The notes: generated from the letters alone by a model not told the origin. DNA of 36,389 bases from Oscillospiraceae bacterium (GCA_021203045.1 JAJQBY010000124.1:1-36389), one strand, 5' to 3'; positions 16,968 to 25,592 are shown, counted from the first letter of the stretch. Made by a program: numbers and translations.

Positions 16968-18222
16968 CTCTTTTTTTCCCCCGCCAGATCTACCCCATAG
17001 AGGATGGGCCGGGCGAAGGGGGGCGCGTCCGTGCGCATATGGCAGGCCGGGATGGCGGCCCGGACCCGCTTGCCCCGGATATCCACCTCCACGATGTCGT
17101 CCTCCAGCACGTCGCTGGCGATATAGGCGAGACCGATGGCCCGCTTGCCCGTGTCCTCCGTGATGACGGTCTCCAGCCCCTCGCCCTCGGCGCGGTAATA
17201 GGGGACCATGGTGCCGCTGGTGACCCAGCCGATCTGCTCATCGCCCCGGTATACGGGCATGCCCGCCCGCATGACCCCCCCGGTCGATCAGGGCGATGGG
17301 CCGGATGCTCCTGGGCAGCGCGGCCATATCGGAGAAGTCCCGGTTCTGGATGCGGCAGAAGGCCGCGTTCTGGGCTTCCAGCGCCGTCCGGCCGATGTAA
17401 TCCCCCTTCTGAGGGGAGAAGCTGACGGCGAATTTCGCGAGAGGCACGGCGAAAATAGGCATGGGCTGCCCATCCGGGTCAAGGCCCATCTCGTGGCCGT
17501 AAAGGGGCATCCCCGCCTCCAGACGCAGGGTGTCCCTGGCCCCCAGACCGGCGGGCCTGGCCCCCAGCTGGCACAGCCGGTCCCACAGCCAGGCCGCGTC
17601 CTCCGAGGCGGTATACAGCTCATAGCCCAGAGGCTCCCCGGTATAGCCCGTCCGGGCGGCCCGGACGGTGTGCCCCTCCAGGGTGACGGTACCCAGGGCG
17701 TTTTTCATGGGCTCCGTGATGGCTGCGCCCCCCGGAGAGGGTGAGCAGCAGCTCCTTGCTTTTCGGGCCCTGCAGGGCGATGGCGGCCCACTGAGAGGTG
17801 ATATTGGTGATGGTGCAGTCGAAGCCTGCGATCGCCTCCGTCAGATGGGCCAGGTCCTTTTCCGTGTTGGCGGCGTTCACCACCAGCAGAAAGCGGTCCT
17901 CCTCGAAGCGATAGAGATAGGCGTCGTCCACGGCGCTGCCGTCCGGGGCGGGGATGATGCAGTACTGGGCCTTTTCCGGGTCCAGCCCCGCCACGTTGCT
18001 GGTCAGGACGTGCTGCAAAAAGGCCACCCTGTCCGGCCCCTCGATCAGCAGCCGCCCCATGTGGGACACGTCGAACAGGGAGCAGAAGCGCCTGGTATAA
18101 AGATGCTCGGCAATGATGCCGGTGGGGTACTGGATGGGCATTTCCCACCCGCCGAAGTCCACCATGGTGGCTCCCGCCGCCACATGGGTGTCGTACAGCT
18201 GCGTGCGTTTCAGTTCGCTCAT
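16964..18222 (-). CDS. gcvT: glycine cleavage system T protein (aminomethyltransferase), two frameshifts
   Basis: The T-protein releases ammonia from aminomethyl-GcvH and makes 5,10-methylene-tetrahydrofolate. The N-terminal part has LYDTHVAAGATMVDFGGWEMP, SLFDVSHMGR and ALQGPKS. The middle has ARTGYTGE, GYELY and LRLEAGMPLYGHE. The C-terminal part has GMPVYRGDEQIGWVTSG. Breaks occur at G6 (17733-17728) and G7 (17281-17275). Removing one base at each gives a single 418-residue protein, about 50 longer than E. coli GcvT, with extra sequence near the segment NAAFCRIQNRDFSDMA. The start ATG 18222 has AGGAGG eight bases upstream. It is the first gene of the operon, behind the riboswitch and repeat copy B. 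Confidence 0.9.
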
Positions 18223-18332
18223 AGCATGTTCCTCCTGAATAACCTGTACAGAATTGTAAAAAGTCTCGCAGACTACCGCCCACAGGCGGTGTGCAACGCG
18301 CAACCGTGCGCAGCACGGCTCTTGGCGCGTGT

Positions 18333-18449
18333 AGTTTGCGCCCGCAGGCGCAAATAAAATTAAATCATTTTTTGCCGCGGCGTGTACGTGGCAAAAAATT
18401 CTTCTCGGCCTGAGAGTGTGCGAGCGTAGCGAGTGCGCGGGTCAGGCCG
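18333..18449 (-). repeat. structured dispersed repeat, copy B
   Basis: Reverse-complement copy of 5815-5947, about 117 bp. On the minus strand H2 pairs CGGCCTGA (18449-18442) with TCAGGCCG (18413-18406). Relative to copy A, one C-G pair has become T-A, and an A-C mismatch has become A-T. H3 and H4 are almost identical to copy A. The apical part of H2 is shorter than in copy A. It lies in the gcv leader between the riboswitch terminator and gcvT, and is oriented with transcription. Further small hairpins (GCACGG/CCGTGC near 18305-18319; CCGCC/GGCGG near 18277-18290) follow before gcvT. Confidence 0.85.
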
Positions 18450-18492
18450 ATTCATCATTCATCTGCGATTTTATCGCAGATGAATGATGAAT
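18450..18492. repeat. perfect 20-bp inverted repeat (H1 of repeat copy B)
   Basis: Arms 18450-18469 and 18473-18492 are exact reverse complements around a TTT loop. It abuts repeat copy B and follows the riboswitch terminator on the minus strand. Its sequence differs from the hairpin beside copy A, but its position and perfection are the same. Confidence 0.9.
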
Positions 18493-18494
18493 AT

Positions 18495-18535
18495 AAAAAG
18501 GCGGAGACACCAAGCCTGTTCGCTCGATGTCTCCG
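18495..18535 (-). terminator. riboswitch-controlled terminator
   Basis: CGGAGACA (minus 18535-18528) pairs with TGTCTCCG (18509-18502), followed by five Ts. The 5' arm overlaps the 3' end of the second glycine aptamer, so ligand binding and terminator formation should compete. Confidence 0.8.
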
Positions 18536-18712
18536 TTGCTTGACCTGAGAGATTCCCCGCCGGTTTATACGGGTTGCTCCTTCGGTGTGCGGGACGCCGG
18601 ATGGTAGCCCCGCCCTATTCAGAGTATCGTCCCGACCCGGTCCTTTTGCCTGAGAGTTGTTTGTCCCCTTCGGCGCCGTGTGTCCACGGTCTCTCCCGAG
18701 CCGATCATCCGA
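18518..18712 (-). promoter_or_regulatory. tandem glycine riboswitch (gcvT type)
   Basis: Two consecutive aptamers on the minus strand. The first contains CGGGAGAGACC, GCCGAAGGGG and ACTCTCAGGCAAAAGGACCG, then GATACTCTGAATAGG. The second contains ACCGAAGGAGCAA and ATCTCTCAGGTCAAG. These are the hallmark core motifs of glycine aptamers. It sits directly upstream of the glycine cleavage operon and is followed by an intrinsic terminator, so glycine is expected to relieve termination and switch the operon on. The 3' boundary is approximate because aptamer 2 runs into the terminator. Confidence 0.93.
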
Positions 18713-18757
18713 TCTGTATGCAGTTTCCAGCCTGCGCCTTTGCCTTCTGTAGTAAAA

Positions 18758-18786
18758 ATAATACCACCCATGAGAAAAACTGTCAA
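18758..18786 (-). promoter_or_regulatory. gcv operon promoter
   Basis: Minus strand TTGACA (18786-18781), 17 bp, TATTAT (18763-18758). The start site would be near 18751, about 40 nt before aptamer 1. Confidence 0.8.
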
Positions 18787-18845
18787 TCATAGATATTTTA
18801 ATAACGCTGTTTTTACAGAACCCCTGAAATTGGAAGGTTTGTTCA

Positions 18846-18875
18846 TTGACAGGGCTCGCCGCCCGGACGTATAAT
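18846..18875 (+). promoter_or_regulatory. sigma-A promoter of the YbjN-like gene
   Basis: Consensus TTGACA (18846-18851) and TATAAT (18870-18875) with an 18-bp spacer. It is divergent from the gcv promoter. Confidence 0.8.
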
Positions 18876-18909
18876 GTAAGAAATTTATTGATGAGGAGCG
18901 ATGATCTCT

Positions 18910-19323
18910 ATGGCAGACTACAAAGGGCTTTATATGCAATATATGGACGAAAACGGCATCAAATACAGGGATGTCAAGGAGAATGTGGTGCGGGTGACCT
19001 ACGGCGGCGACCACCTGGCGAGCATCCCGGTGTATGTATTCTTCGATAAGGACGGAGACCCCATGGTGAGCTTCAGGTGCTGGGAGATCGCGAACTTCAA
19101 GGAAAAGCCCGAAAAGGGCGTCCGGGCCTGTAACGACCTGAATGCGGAATACCGCTGGGTCAAGTTTTATATCGACAAGGACTGCGACGTGATCTGTCAG
19201 GCCGACGCCTATGTGGACGAGGAGAGCTGCGGGGAGATCTGCCGGCGGATGGTCAGCCGCATCGTCAGCATAGCGGACGACGCCTACCCCGTTCTCATGA
19301 AGGCCCTGTGGGGGGAGGACTGA
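18910..19323 (+). CDS. YbjN-domain-like protein
   Basis: A 137-residue soluble protein, resembling YbjN/type III chaperone-like domains of about 130 residues. Pattern seen: an N-terminal helix (ADYKGLYMQYMDENGIKY), beta strands (VVRVTYGG, PVYVFFDKDGDPMVSF), a helix with ACNDLNAEYRWVKFYID, and the VICQADAYVD strand followed by a long helix. Function is not established; family members are thought to be chaperone- or stress-related. The ATG at 18901 lies only two bases after AGGAG, so ATG 18910, 11 bases after it, is preferred. The TTGACA/TATAAT promoter suggests steady expression. It precedes the MFS gene by 39 bp. Confidence 0.6.
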   Translation: MADYKGLYMQYMDENGIKYRDVKENVVRVTYGGDHLASIPVYVFFDKDGDPMVSFRCWEIANFKEKPEKGVRACNDLNAEYRWVKFYIDKDCDVICQADAYVDEESCGEICRRMVSRIVSIADDAYPVLMKALWGED

Positions 19324-19362
19324 CAGCCCGGCAGAGGCGTCTCCTGAGAAGGTGAGAACGAG

Positions 19363-20560
19363 ATGAAGATAAAGCCTGTTTATCGCGGCATCGTGGGCAC
19401 CCTCCTGATGCTGCTCCTGGGCTCCATGTACGCATGGAGCTATTTTAAGGTGTCCCTGGGTCAGGCCTATCCCTCCTGGAGCCAGACGCAGCTGACTCTG
19501 AATTTTACGATCATGATGATCTGCTTCTGCCTGGGGGGTCTGATCGCCGGAAACCTGATGACCGGGCTGAAAAAGCGGCTTCAGGTGTGCCTTGCGGCAG
19601 TCCTGATGGGCGGCGGCTTTCTGGGGGTGTCCCTGCTGCCCGCAGACCCGGACGGGGCCCTGCTTCAGATGTATATCTGCTATGGGGTGCTGACCGGCCT
19701 GGGCACCGGCATCGCCTATAACGCGGTCCTTTCCGCCATCCAGCCCTGGTTTCCCCAGGCGCCCGGACTGATCTCCGGGGTGCTGCTGATGGGCATGGGG
19801 ATGGGGGCCCTGATATTGGGGAGCATCGCCTCCGCGGCCCTGAAGGTGCTCTCCCTGTCCATGACCTTCCGGCTGTTCGCCGCCGGGACGCTGGTCATCC
19901 TGCTGGTTTGCGCGCCGGTCATAAGGCCGCCGGAGCCTCAGGAGCTGCCGCCTGTGGCCGTAAAGACGGCGTCCGGGGCGGAGGGCCGCTCCTATAAAAC
20001 CGGGGAAATGCTGCGCAGACCCACCTTCTGGCTCTATTTTCTCTGGAACATCATGCTCTCCGCCGGAGGAATGCTGGTCATCAATTCCGCGTCCTCCATC
20101 TCCGTATTCTATGGGCTGAGCGCCGTGGTGGGACTGGCCGTGTCCGTATTCAACGGCCTGGGGCGGCTGGCCATCGGGGGCTGCATGGACCGGCTGGGCT
20201 GGAAGCGGACCATGTATCTCAATAACGGCATCCTGCTCTGCTCCGGGCTTCTTCTGCTGCTGGGCGACCGGGCGGGCGGGGGCCGGGCTCATCGTGATAG
20301 CCGGTATGCTGTTCATGGGCGTATGCTATGGGGGCGGCATCACCATCTCCGCGTCCCTGATTCGGTCCCTGTACGGCCCGGACCACTATGCCGCCAATTT
20401 CTCCGTGTGCAATCTCTGCTCCATCCCCGCCTCCATCATCGGGCCCATGATATCGGCCTGGCTGCAGGACGGCTCCGGGGCCTATCTCTCCACCTTCGTC
20501 ATGGTGATGGTCATCGGCCTGACGGCGCTGGTGCTGAACGTTTTTATCCGCAGGCCCTGA
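19363..20560 (+). CDS. MFS transporter, OFA (oxalate/formate antiporter-like) family, frameshifted
   Basis: A 12-helix major facilitator. The opening GTLLMLLLGSMYAWSYFK and the SWSQTQLTLNFTIMM segment are typical of the OFA family of carboxylate antiporters, and GLGTGIAYNAVLSAIQPWFP is the conserved mid-domain loop. The second half contains GLGRLAIGGCMDRLGWKR (the MFS motif between helices) and, one frame over, MLFMGVCYGGGITISAS and the last two helices ending in FIRRP. The break is at a G5 run (20278-20282); four Gs would give a continuous 398-residue protein. Substrate unknown; a mono- or dicarboxylate is plausible. Confidence 0.85.
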
Positions 20561-20578
20561 GCTGCGGCGGAAAAATCA

Positions 20579-20606
20579 TTGACAAACCGGGAAAAAAGTG
20601 TATAAT
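20579..20606 (+). promoter_or_regulatory. promoter of the rpsF operon
   Basis: TTGACA (20579-20584), 16 bp, TATAAT (20601-20606). The leader to rpsF is about 78 nt and ends with AGGAGGTG. Confidence 0.8.
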
Positions 20607-20690
20607 AAATTGGCTTGACCATCGGTCGGACCAATTTTCCTTGCTCCTGAGGATATATCGGGGGCCAATAGACCAGAAGGAGGTGCTCAA

Positions 20691-20987
20691 ATGGCGAAGA
20701 CAAGCGAAAAGTACGAGTGTATGTATATCATCAACCCCAACCTGGAGGAAGCGGATCGTACCGCCCTGGTGGAGAAGTTCCGTGCGCTTGTGGAGCAGTA
20801 TGGCACAGTCGATGAGATGGAGGTCCGTGAGAAGCAGAAGCTGGCTTACGAAATCAACTACATCGGCGAGGGCTATTATGTTCTCATCAAGTTCACGAGC
20901 GACCCGTCGTTCCCGGCGGAGCTGGACCGTGTGCTTGGCATCACGGACGGCATCATGCGCAGCCTTATCACCCTGCGCGTGGACTGA
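20691..20987 (+). CDS. rpsF: 30S ribosomal protein S6
   Basis: A 98-residue S6 protein of the small-subunit platform. Visible are KYECMYIINPNLEEADR, the central VREKQKLAYEINYIGEGYYVL strand-turn-strand (quoted by its KLAYEI and GYYVL motifs) and the terminal RSLITLRVD strand. It heads the conserved rpsF-ssb-rpsR operon, where S6 and S18 form a heterodimer. AGGAGGTG precedes ATG 20691. Intact and of normal length. Confidence 0.97.
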   Translation: MAKTSEKYECMYIINPNLEEADRTALVEKFRALVEQYGTVDEMEVREKQKLAYEINYIGEGYYVLIKFTSDPSFPAELDRVLGITDGIMRSLITLRVD

Positions 20988-21003
20988 GCGGAGGTAACCT
21001 TAC

Positions 21004-21468
21004 ATGCTCAACCACATTGACCTGATGGGCCGCCTGACCCGCGACCCGGAGCTGCGTTATACCCAGTCCAACACCCCGGTGGCTACGTTCACCCTGGCTG
21101 TGGATAGGGATTTCGCGGATAAGGCCACCGGCCAGCGCCCCACCGATTTCATCGATTGCGTGGCCTGGCGGCAGACCGGGGAATTTGTCTCCAAATATTT
21201 CACCAAGGGCAGCATGGCCGTGGTTTCCGGCCGGCTGCAGATCCGGGACTGGACGGACCGGGAGGGGAACAAGCGCCGCTCTGCGGAGATCGTGGTGGAC
21301 AACGTCTACTTCGGCGAGAGCAAGCGGCGGGACAGCGCGCCCCAGACCGGCGGTTATAACGCCGGCGGCTACAACAGACCCGCTCCCACGTCCTATGGAA
21401 CATCCGCGCCCACCGGCGTCGGCGCCTTTTCGGAGCTGGACGACGGGGACGGCGAACTACCTTTTTAA
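21004..21468 (+). CDS. ssb: single-stranded DNA-binding protein
   Basis: A 154-residue SSB. The OB fold spans about residues 1-108: LNHIDLMGRLTRDPELRYT, TFTLAVDRDF, DFIDCVAWRQTGEFVSKY, KGSMAVVSGRLQ, and AEIVVDNVYFGE. A Gly/Tyr/Pro-rich flexible linker follows. The acidic tip DDGDGELPF recruits partner proteins. It lies 16 bp after rpsF and 13 bp before rpsR. Confidence 0.96.
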   Translation: MLNHIDLMGRLTRDPELRYTQSNTPVATFTLAVDRDFADKATGQRPTDFIDCVAWRQTGEFVSKYFTKGSMAVVSGRLQIRDWTDREGNKRRSAEIVVDNVYFGESKRRDSAPQTGGYNAGGYNRPAPTSYGTSAPTGVGAFSELDDGDGELPF

Positions 21469-21481
21469 AGGAGGATAGCAT

Positions 21482-21727
21482 ATGCCTTACAATAGAGATA
21501 ACCGGGGCGGCAAGCCCCGCAAGCGCAGGAAGGTATGTCAGTTCTGCGTGGACAAGATGACCCATGTGGACTATAAGGATACCGCCCGCCTGCGGAAGTA
21601 TCTGTCCGAGTGGGGAAAGATTCTGCCCCGCCGTACCACCGGCACCTGCGCCATGCATCAGCGCCAGCTGACCGAGGCCATCAAGCGCGCCCGGCAGATC
21701 GCTCTGCTTCCCTATGTAGCAGACTAA
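21482..21727 (+). CDS. rpsR: 30S ribosomal protein S18
   Basis: An 81-residue S18 with the basic N terminus ([13 protein letters not shown]), the CQFCVDK segment and the C-terminal [20 protein letters not shown] that contacts S6 and rRNA. The CxxC in the N-terminal half, with the later Cys and His, suggests a zinc-binding C+ form of S18. AAGGAGGA precedes ATG 21482. Last gene of the operon, followed by a strong terminator. Confidence 0.96.
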   Translation: MPYNRDNRGGKPRKRRKVCQFCVDKMTHVDYKDTARLRKYLSEWGKILPRRTTGTCAMHQRQLTEAIKRARQIALLPYVAD

Positions 21728-21736
21728 TCGAACAAC

Positions 21737-21778
21737 AAAAATCCCTGTCAAAGCCTCGGCTTTGGCAGGGATTTTTTT
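21737..21778. terminator. bidirectional terminator between rpsR and srtB
   Basis: A long stem pairs AAAAATCCCTGTCAAAGCC with GGCTTTGGCAGGGATTTTT, with one G-T wobble, followed by Ts on the plus strand and by TTTTTG on the minus strand. The 125 bp from here to the srtB stop contain no gene that can be supported. Confidence 0.88.
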
Positions 21779-21903
21779 GTACTGCGGCGGGGCCTTTGCC
21801 CTCCGGACTTCGTTGGGGCTCCTTAGCGTGCCGCAAGCACGCCATCGCCGCCCCGCCTCGCCGGAGAACAAGCATAGCCGGGCGGCAGCCCGCGGGGGAT
21901 GTC

Positions 21904-23079
21904 TTAGCCGATGGGCACCAGCAGACCGTGGAGCAGGAAGCGGGGGTCGTTGTAGCTGGAGGAGTAGTCGCAGGTGGACAGGGTTATCAGCTGATAATCG
22001 GTGCTGACGGTGGCGCTGGTGGTGAACAGGGAGGCGGAGGTGAGCTGGTTCAGATAGGTCTGATAGTCCGCCGTGCTGTCAAAATAGCCGGGGTAGTTAT
22101 CCAGAGTGGACTCCACGATATGGGCGGCGATCAGGTCTATCCGGTAGGTCTCGGTGGGGGTCAGATAGTACATGACGGGGTGCTCCTCATAGTAGCTCTG
22201 GTCCACATAGCCCTCGATGGAGCCGAACATGGAGCCGTCCTTCATGTTGTGGCCATAGACGATGAAGTTGCACATATTGATGCCTATTACGGAGCTGACA
22301 TCCGCAAACAGAGTGCCGGAGGTGTTGCTCTGCTGGTTGAAGCCCCGCTTCAGGTAATATTCGTTGTCGCTGGTCTGCACCACCGGGTAGTTGATCACCG
22401 TATCCGGGCAGTATATCCAGCCCACGATATCCGTGTTGATGGATTCCAGGTATTCCCAGTCCACGATGATGGGCACATAGCTGTCGCTGTCCGTGTCGTC
22501 CGTGTCCGTATCCGTGGTGTCCGTATCGGCGTCGTCGTCCGTCTCCGCCAGGGCGGAGATGGCGTTGGAGGCCAGGTCGTTATAGGCGGAGCGGTCCCGC
22601 TGATAGTTGAGCAGGATGGAGATCAGCCGCCACCCGGCGATTACCATGCCCAGGGCCAGCACCACGGCCACGATGATCAGAGGGATGTTTTTCTTCTGCC
22701 GCCGGCGGCGGTTGTCATAGCTTCTGGCCCTGGCCTGGGTCTCATAGTCATAGGAGCGACCGGCGCGGCCGGATTGGGACCGTGTCCGGCTCTGCTGGTC
22801 ATAGGACCGTGTCCGGGCCTGCTGGTTCGCCTGGCGCTGCCGGCTGCCGGAGGCTGCGGAGCGGGAGCGTGAGGTCTGCCGGTTGGCCTGGCTTCCCTGA
22901 GAGCGTGAGGTCTGCCGGCCGGACTGCTCCCTCTGGGAGCGCCGGGGCTGATAGTCCTCCGTCTCCCGGCTCCAGTCGATATCCTCCAGGCCGCCGGTGT
23001 CGTCCAGGCTGCTCCAGAGCATGTCGTCCTTCCAGAATTCGTCGTCGTCAGGGTCAAAATGGAAATCGTCGTCTCTCAT
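21904..23079 (-). CDS. srtB: class B sortase with a long charged N-terminal extension
   Basis: A 391-residue membrane-anchored transpeptidase. The catalytic triad is visible: His277 in YGHNMKDGSMFG, Cys370 in LITLSTCDYSS and Arg380 in DPRFLLHG. The transmembrane segment is at about 132-154, preceded by RRRRQKK, so the first 130 residues are cytoplasmic. That extension opens with an acidic DDD/DDDE patch and is then low-complexity Arg/Gln/Ser, with a repeated QTSRS block about 12 residues apart. A Asp/Thr-rich linker (about 179-198) joins the helix to the catalytic domain. GGAGGA stands before ATG 23079, and a promoter lies at 23164-23192. No obvious sorting-signal substrate is encoded in the window. 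Confidence 0.92.
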   Translation of the reverse strand: MRDDDFHFDPDDDEFWKDDMLWSSLDDTGGLEDIDWSRETEDYQPRRSQREQSGRQTSRSQGSQANRQTSRSRSAASGSRQRQANQQARTRSYDQQSRTRSQSGRAGRSYDYETQARARSYDNRRRRQKKNIPLIIVAVVLALGMVIAGWRLISILLNYQRDRSAYNDLASNAISALAETDDDADTDTTDTDTDDTDSDSYVPIIVDWEYLESINTDIVGWIYCPDTVINYPVVQTSDNEYYLKRGFNQQSNTSGTLFADVSSVIGINMCNFIVYGHNMKDGSMFGSIEGYVDQSYYEEHPVMYYLTPTETYRIDLIAAHIVESTLDNYPGYFDSTADYQTYLNQLTSASLFTTSATVSTDYQLITLSTCDYSSSYNDPRFLLHGLLVPIG

Positions 23080-23163
23080 ATCGTCCTCCCCTCCCGTCCT
23101 CCCGCACCGGCGGGAAACGGTCCGCGCAAATCAGTTAAAAACTGTCATATATCGTATATTGGC

Positions 23164-23192
23164 AGTATAACACAGTTCGTCAGGCTTTTCAA
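23164..23192 (-). promoter_or_regulatory. srtB promoter
   Basis: Minus strand TTGAAA (23192-23187), 17 bp, TATACT (23169-23164), lying between the rlmI-like stop and srtB. Confidence 0.65.
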
Positions 23193-23205
23193 TCCATATC
23201 CCCGT

Positions 23206-24405
23206 CTATACCACCTGGAAGATATAAAACTTCAGATAATCCGTCTCCGGCACGCCCCAGAGGATGGGGTGGTCGGGGGCCTGGCGGCCGACGAATACCT
23301 GCCGGAGGCTGACGGCGGCGTCCCGGGAGGCGGAGGAGAGCATCTGGCGGAATTTCTCGTCCGTCATGAAGTGGGAGCAGGAGCAGGTGGCCAGCAGACC
23401 GCCCCGGGGCAGCAGCTTCATGGCCCGCAGGTTTATCTGCTTATAGCCCCGATAGGCCCCGTCCACCGTGTCCCGGCCCCGGGTGAAGGCCGGCGGGTCC
23501 AGAATGATAAGGTCATAGGCGCCCCGGTTTCCCTGCTGGCCCAGGTCGGTCAGCAGGCGGAACACGTCCTCCCGCAGGAACCGGATGTTTTCCAGGCCGT
23601 TCAGGGCGGCGTTTTCCCCGGCGGTATCCAGAGCGGTCTGGGATACGTCTACCGCCGTGACGGAGGCCGCCCCGCCCATGGCGGCATGGAGGGCGAAGCC
23701 CCCCGTGTGGGTGAAGCAGTCCAGCACCGTCCGGCCCCGGGAAAGCTCCATCACCGCCCGCCGGTTGGCGACCTGATCCAGAAAGAAGCCGGTCTTCTGG
23801 CCGTTTATATAGTCCACCTTGAAGCGGATGCCGTTCTGGGTGATGACCGTCTGCCCGGAGGCATGGCCCACGGCCCAGCCGGTATAGGGGGGCAGGCCCT
23901 CCTTATGCCGGAGAGGGCTGTCGCTCCGCTCATAGACGGCGGAGACCTGGCCTCCCAGCTCGTCCAGCAGCAGGGGATAGAGAAGCCCCTTGACCCGGTC
24001 CGTCCCGGCGCACAGGACCTCCGATACCAGCACGTCGTTATACCGGTCCACGGTCAGGCCGGGGAGCTGGTCCGATTCCCCAAATACCAGGCGGCAGGCG
24101 GGGAAGTGCGGTCCCATCACCGCCCGGCGGTATTCCACGGCGTAGTGGATGCGGCGGCGGTAGAAGCCCTCGTCGAACCGGTCGTTGGTGTTCCGGGACA
24201 GGAGCCGCACCTTGATCTTGGAGGTGTGGCTGCCGTAGCCCGCCCCCAGCCACCGGCCCTTCTGGGAATATACGTCCACGATGTCCCCGGTCTGCCAGCC
24301 GCCCTCGTCCTCCGTCACCTCCGCGGCGTATACCCAGGGATGACCGCCGCGCAGCGCCCGCTCCCCCTTGGGGGTGACGGTCAGCTTGGGATATGGTCTT
24401 TCCAT
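23206..24405 (-). CDS. class I SAM-dependent rRNA methyltransferase, RlmI-like
   Basis: A 399-residue RNA methyltransferase of the RlmI/RlmK type, which methylates 23S rRNA (m5C). An N-terminal PUA-like domain begins KLTVTPKGERALRGGHPWVY and covers about residues 1-75. A central EEHVD-like domain follows. The Rossmann fold has VLDCFTHTGGFALHAA (SAM binding), DLIILDPPAFTRGRD and the catalytic cysteine region ATCSCSHFM. It starts two bases after the transglutaminase-like stop, so the two are cotranscribed. Target base is inferred from family only. Confidence 0.9.
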   Translation of the reverse strand: MERPYPKLTVTPKGERALRGGHPWVYAAEVTEDEGGWQTGDIVDVYSQKGRWLGAGYGSHTSKIKVRLLSRNTNDRFDEGFYRRRIHYAVEYRRAVMGPHFPACRLVFGESDQLPGLTVDRYNDVLVSEVLCAGTDRVKGLLYPLLLDELGGQVSAVYERSDSPLRHKEGLPPYTGWAVGHASGQTVITQNGIRFKVDYINGQKTGFFLDQVANRRAVMELSRGRTVLDCFTHTGGFALHAAMGGAASVTAVDVSQTALDTAGENAALNGLENIRFLREDVFRLLTDLGQQGNRGAYDLIILDPPAFTRGRDTVDGAYRGYKQINLRAMKLLPRGGLLATCSCSHFMTDEKFRQMLSSASRDAAVSLRQVFVGRQAPDHPILWGVPETDYLKFYIFQVV

Positions 24406-24407
24406 GG

Positions 24408-25451
24408 TCAGCCCTCCCCGGAGCCGACGGAGGCGGCCGTCGTCTCGCCGGAGGCAGCTTCCGCCGGCTCCTCGGGGGCGTCGTCCGTCCCGCCGGCATA
24501 GCCCCAGGCTCCGGCGGCGGATATGCCGCTGTCCACCACCTGATAGAGCACCGCGTCCGGCTCCGTGGCGATGGAATAGGTCAGGTCCCCGTCCCGTACG
24601 TCCAGGCCGTATATGACCCCCTCAGAGGTGTCCGGTGTCAGCTCCACGGTCAGGTCCTGCCCCTCCAGGTCCACGGAGCAGATCTCATAGGGGGTGTTGA
24701 AGTAGAGCCTGTCGTTCAACAGAATCAGCCCGGAGTACAGCCCGGAGCGGTGGCTGCCCTCCACGCCCCAGATGGGCCAGCCCTCGTCCACGGTCAGGAG
24801 GAGCTCCGTCTCCCAGGTGGCCCGGTCGCAGCGCCAGAGGTTGAAGCTTTCGTCTATGTAATAGCAGTAGTCTCCATAGAATATGACCCGGGTCATGGCC
24901 GCGAGCCAGGGGGCCTCCTCCAGCTCGCCCCCGGGGACGGCCTCCCCGCTGTCCCAGCCGTAGTGGCCGGTGTCTCCGGCGTTGTCCTCATCGAACAGGA
25001 AATAGAGGTGGCGTATCAGGCCCATTTTGGCGTTTTTCCCGTCGTCCCAGGTGCAGTCGGAGAAATACCGCGTCCCGTCCAGGGTGACCAGTATCCAGGC
25101 GTGATCCATATCCTCGCTGTAGGTGGCCACGCCCTCCAGCCCGGCCAGCTCCGCCAGATAGGCGAAGCCCGCCGCATATCCGGTGCAGACCGCCGACCCC
25201 TCCACGATGGCGCCGTAGGCCGTCTGGCTGCGGAGGGTGGCTCCGTAGTCCACGTTCAGGCACATCCAGTCATGGAGCGCCGTCAGCTTCTCCAGATCGG
25301 TCATATCCTCGTCTATGCAGGAGGCCAGGGCGGCCATGCCCGCCTCATACAGCAGCTCCTCCTGCTCCTCCTCTGTGACCGCCATGGCCGGCACGGACAG
25401 GGCGAGGACCGTCAGCAGCCCCAGCAGCAGGGCCAGTATCCTTTTCATCAT
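24408..25451 (-). CDS. secreted transglutaminase-like protein
   Basis: A 347-residue exported protein. The signal peptide (residues 1-24) reads MMKRILALLLGLLTVLAL with an AMA cleavage site. The transglutaminase/protease-like core carries a triad of Cys89 (GSAVCTGYAAGF), His117 (MDHAWILV) and Asp132 (FSDCTWDD). After about residue 180 the protein changes to repeated short beta segments (FYGDYCYYIDES, LILLNDRLYFNTP) that look like a DUF5050 or propeller-like region. The tail is Ala/Glu/Ser-rich. Such proteins are peptidases or cross-linkers at the cell surface; the reaction is not known. ATG 25451 is chosen because AAAGGAG lies just upstream and it begins the signal peptide. Confidence 0.82.
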   Translation of the reverse strand: MMKRILALLLGLLTVLALSVPAMAVTEEEQEELLYEAGMAALASCIDEDMTDLEKLTALHDWMCLNVDYGATLRSQTAYGAIVEGSAVCTGYAAGFAYLAELAGLEGVATYSEDMDHAWILVTLDGTRYFSDCTWDDGKNAKMGLIRHLYFLFDEDNAGDTGHYGWDSGEAVPGGELEEAPWLAAMTRVIFYGDYCYYIDESFNLWRCDRATWETELLLTVDEGWPIWGVEGSHRSGLYSGLILLNDRLYFNTPYEICSVDLEGQDLTVELTPDTSEGVIYGLDVRDGDLTYSIATEPDAVLYQVVDSGISAAGAWGYAGGTDDAPEEPAEAASGETTAASVGSGEG

Positions 25452-25592
25452 GCGCGCTCCTTTTTCCGGCCCGCCCTGTGACGGCGCAGGCCGATGTGCA
25501 AATGCTTTCCCCCTTATTTTAGCATTCCTGAGGCCGGGACTCAACAGGAACTTTCTTTCCCCGGAGACCGGAGAAATATTGATAAAAAAAGA

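Noticed and set aside
18333..18492. Insertion sequence or MITE
   Set aside because: No transposase, no matching terminal inverted repeats between the two copies and no target-site duplication could be seen. The copies share internal hairpins, not ends.
20607..20637. S6:S18 autoregulatory leader hairpin before rpsF
   Set aside because: A stem AAATTGG/CCAATTT can be drawn, but its 5' arm lies upstream of the transcription start predicted from the TATAAT at 20601-20606, so it would not be intact in the RNA.
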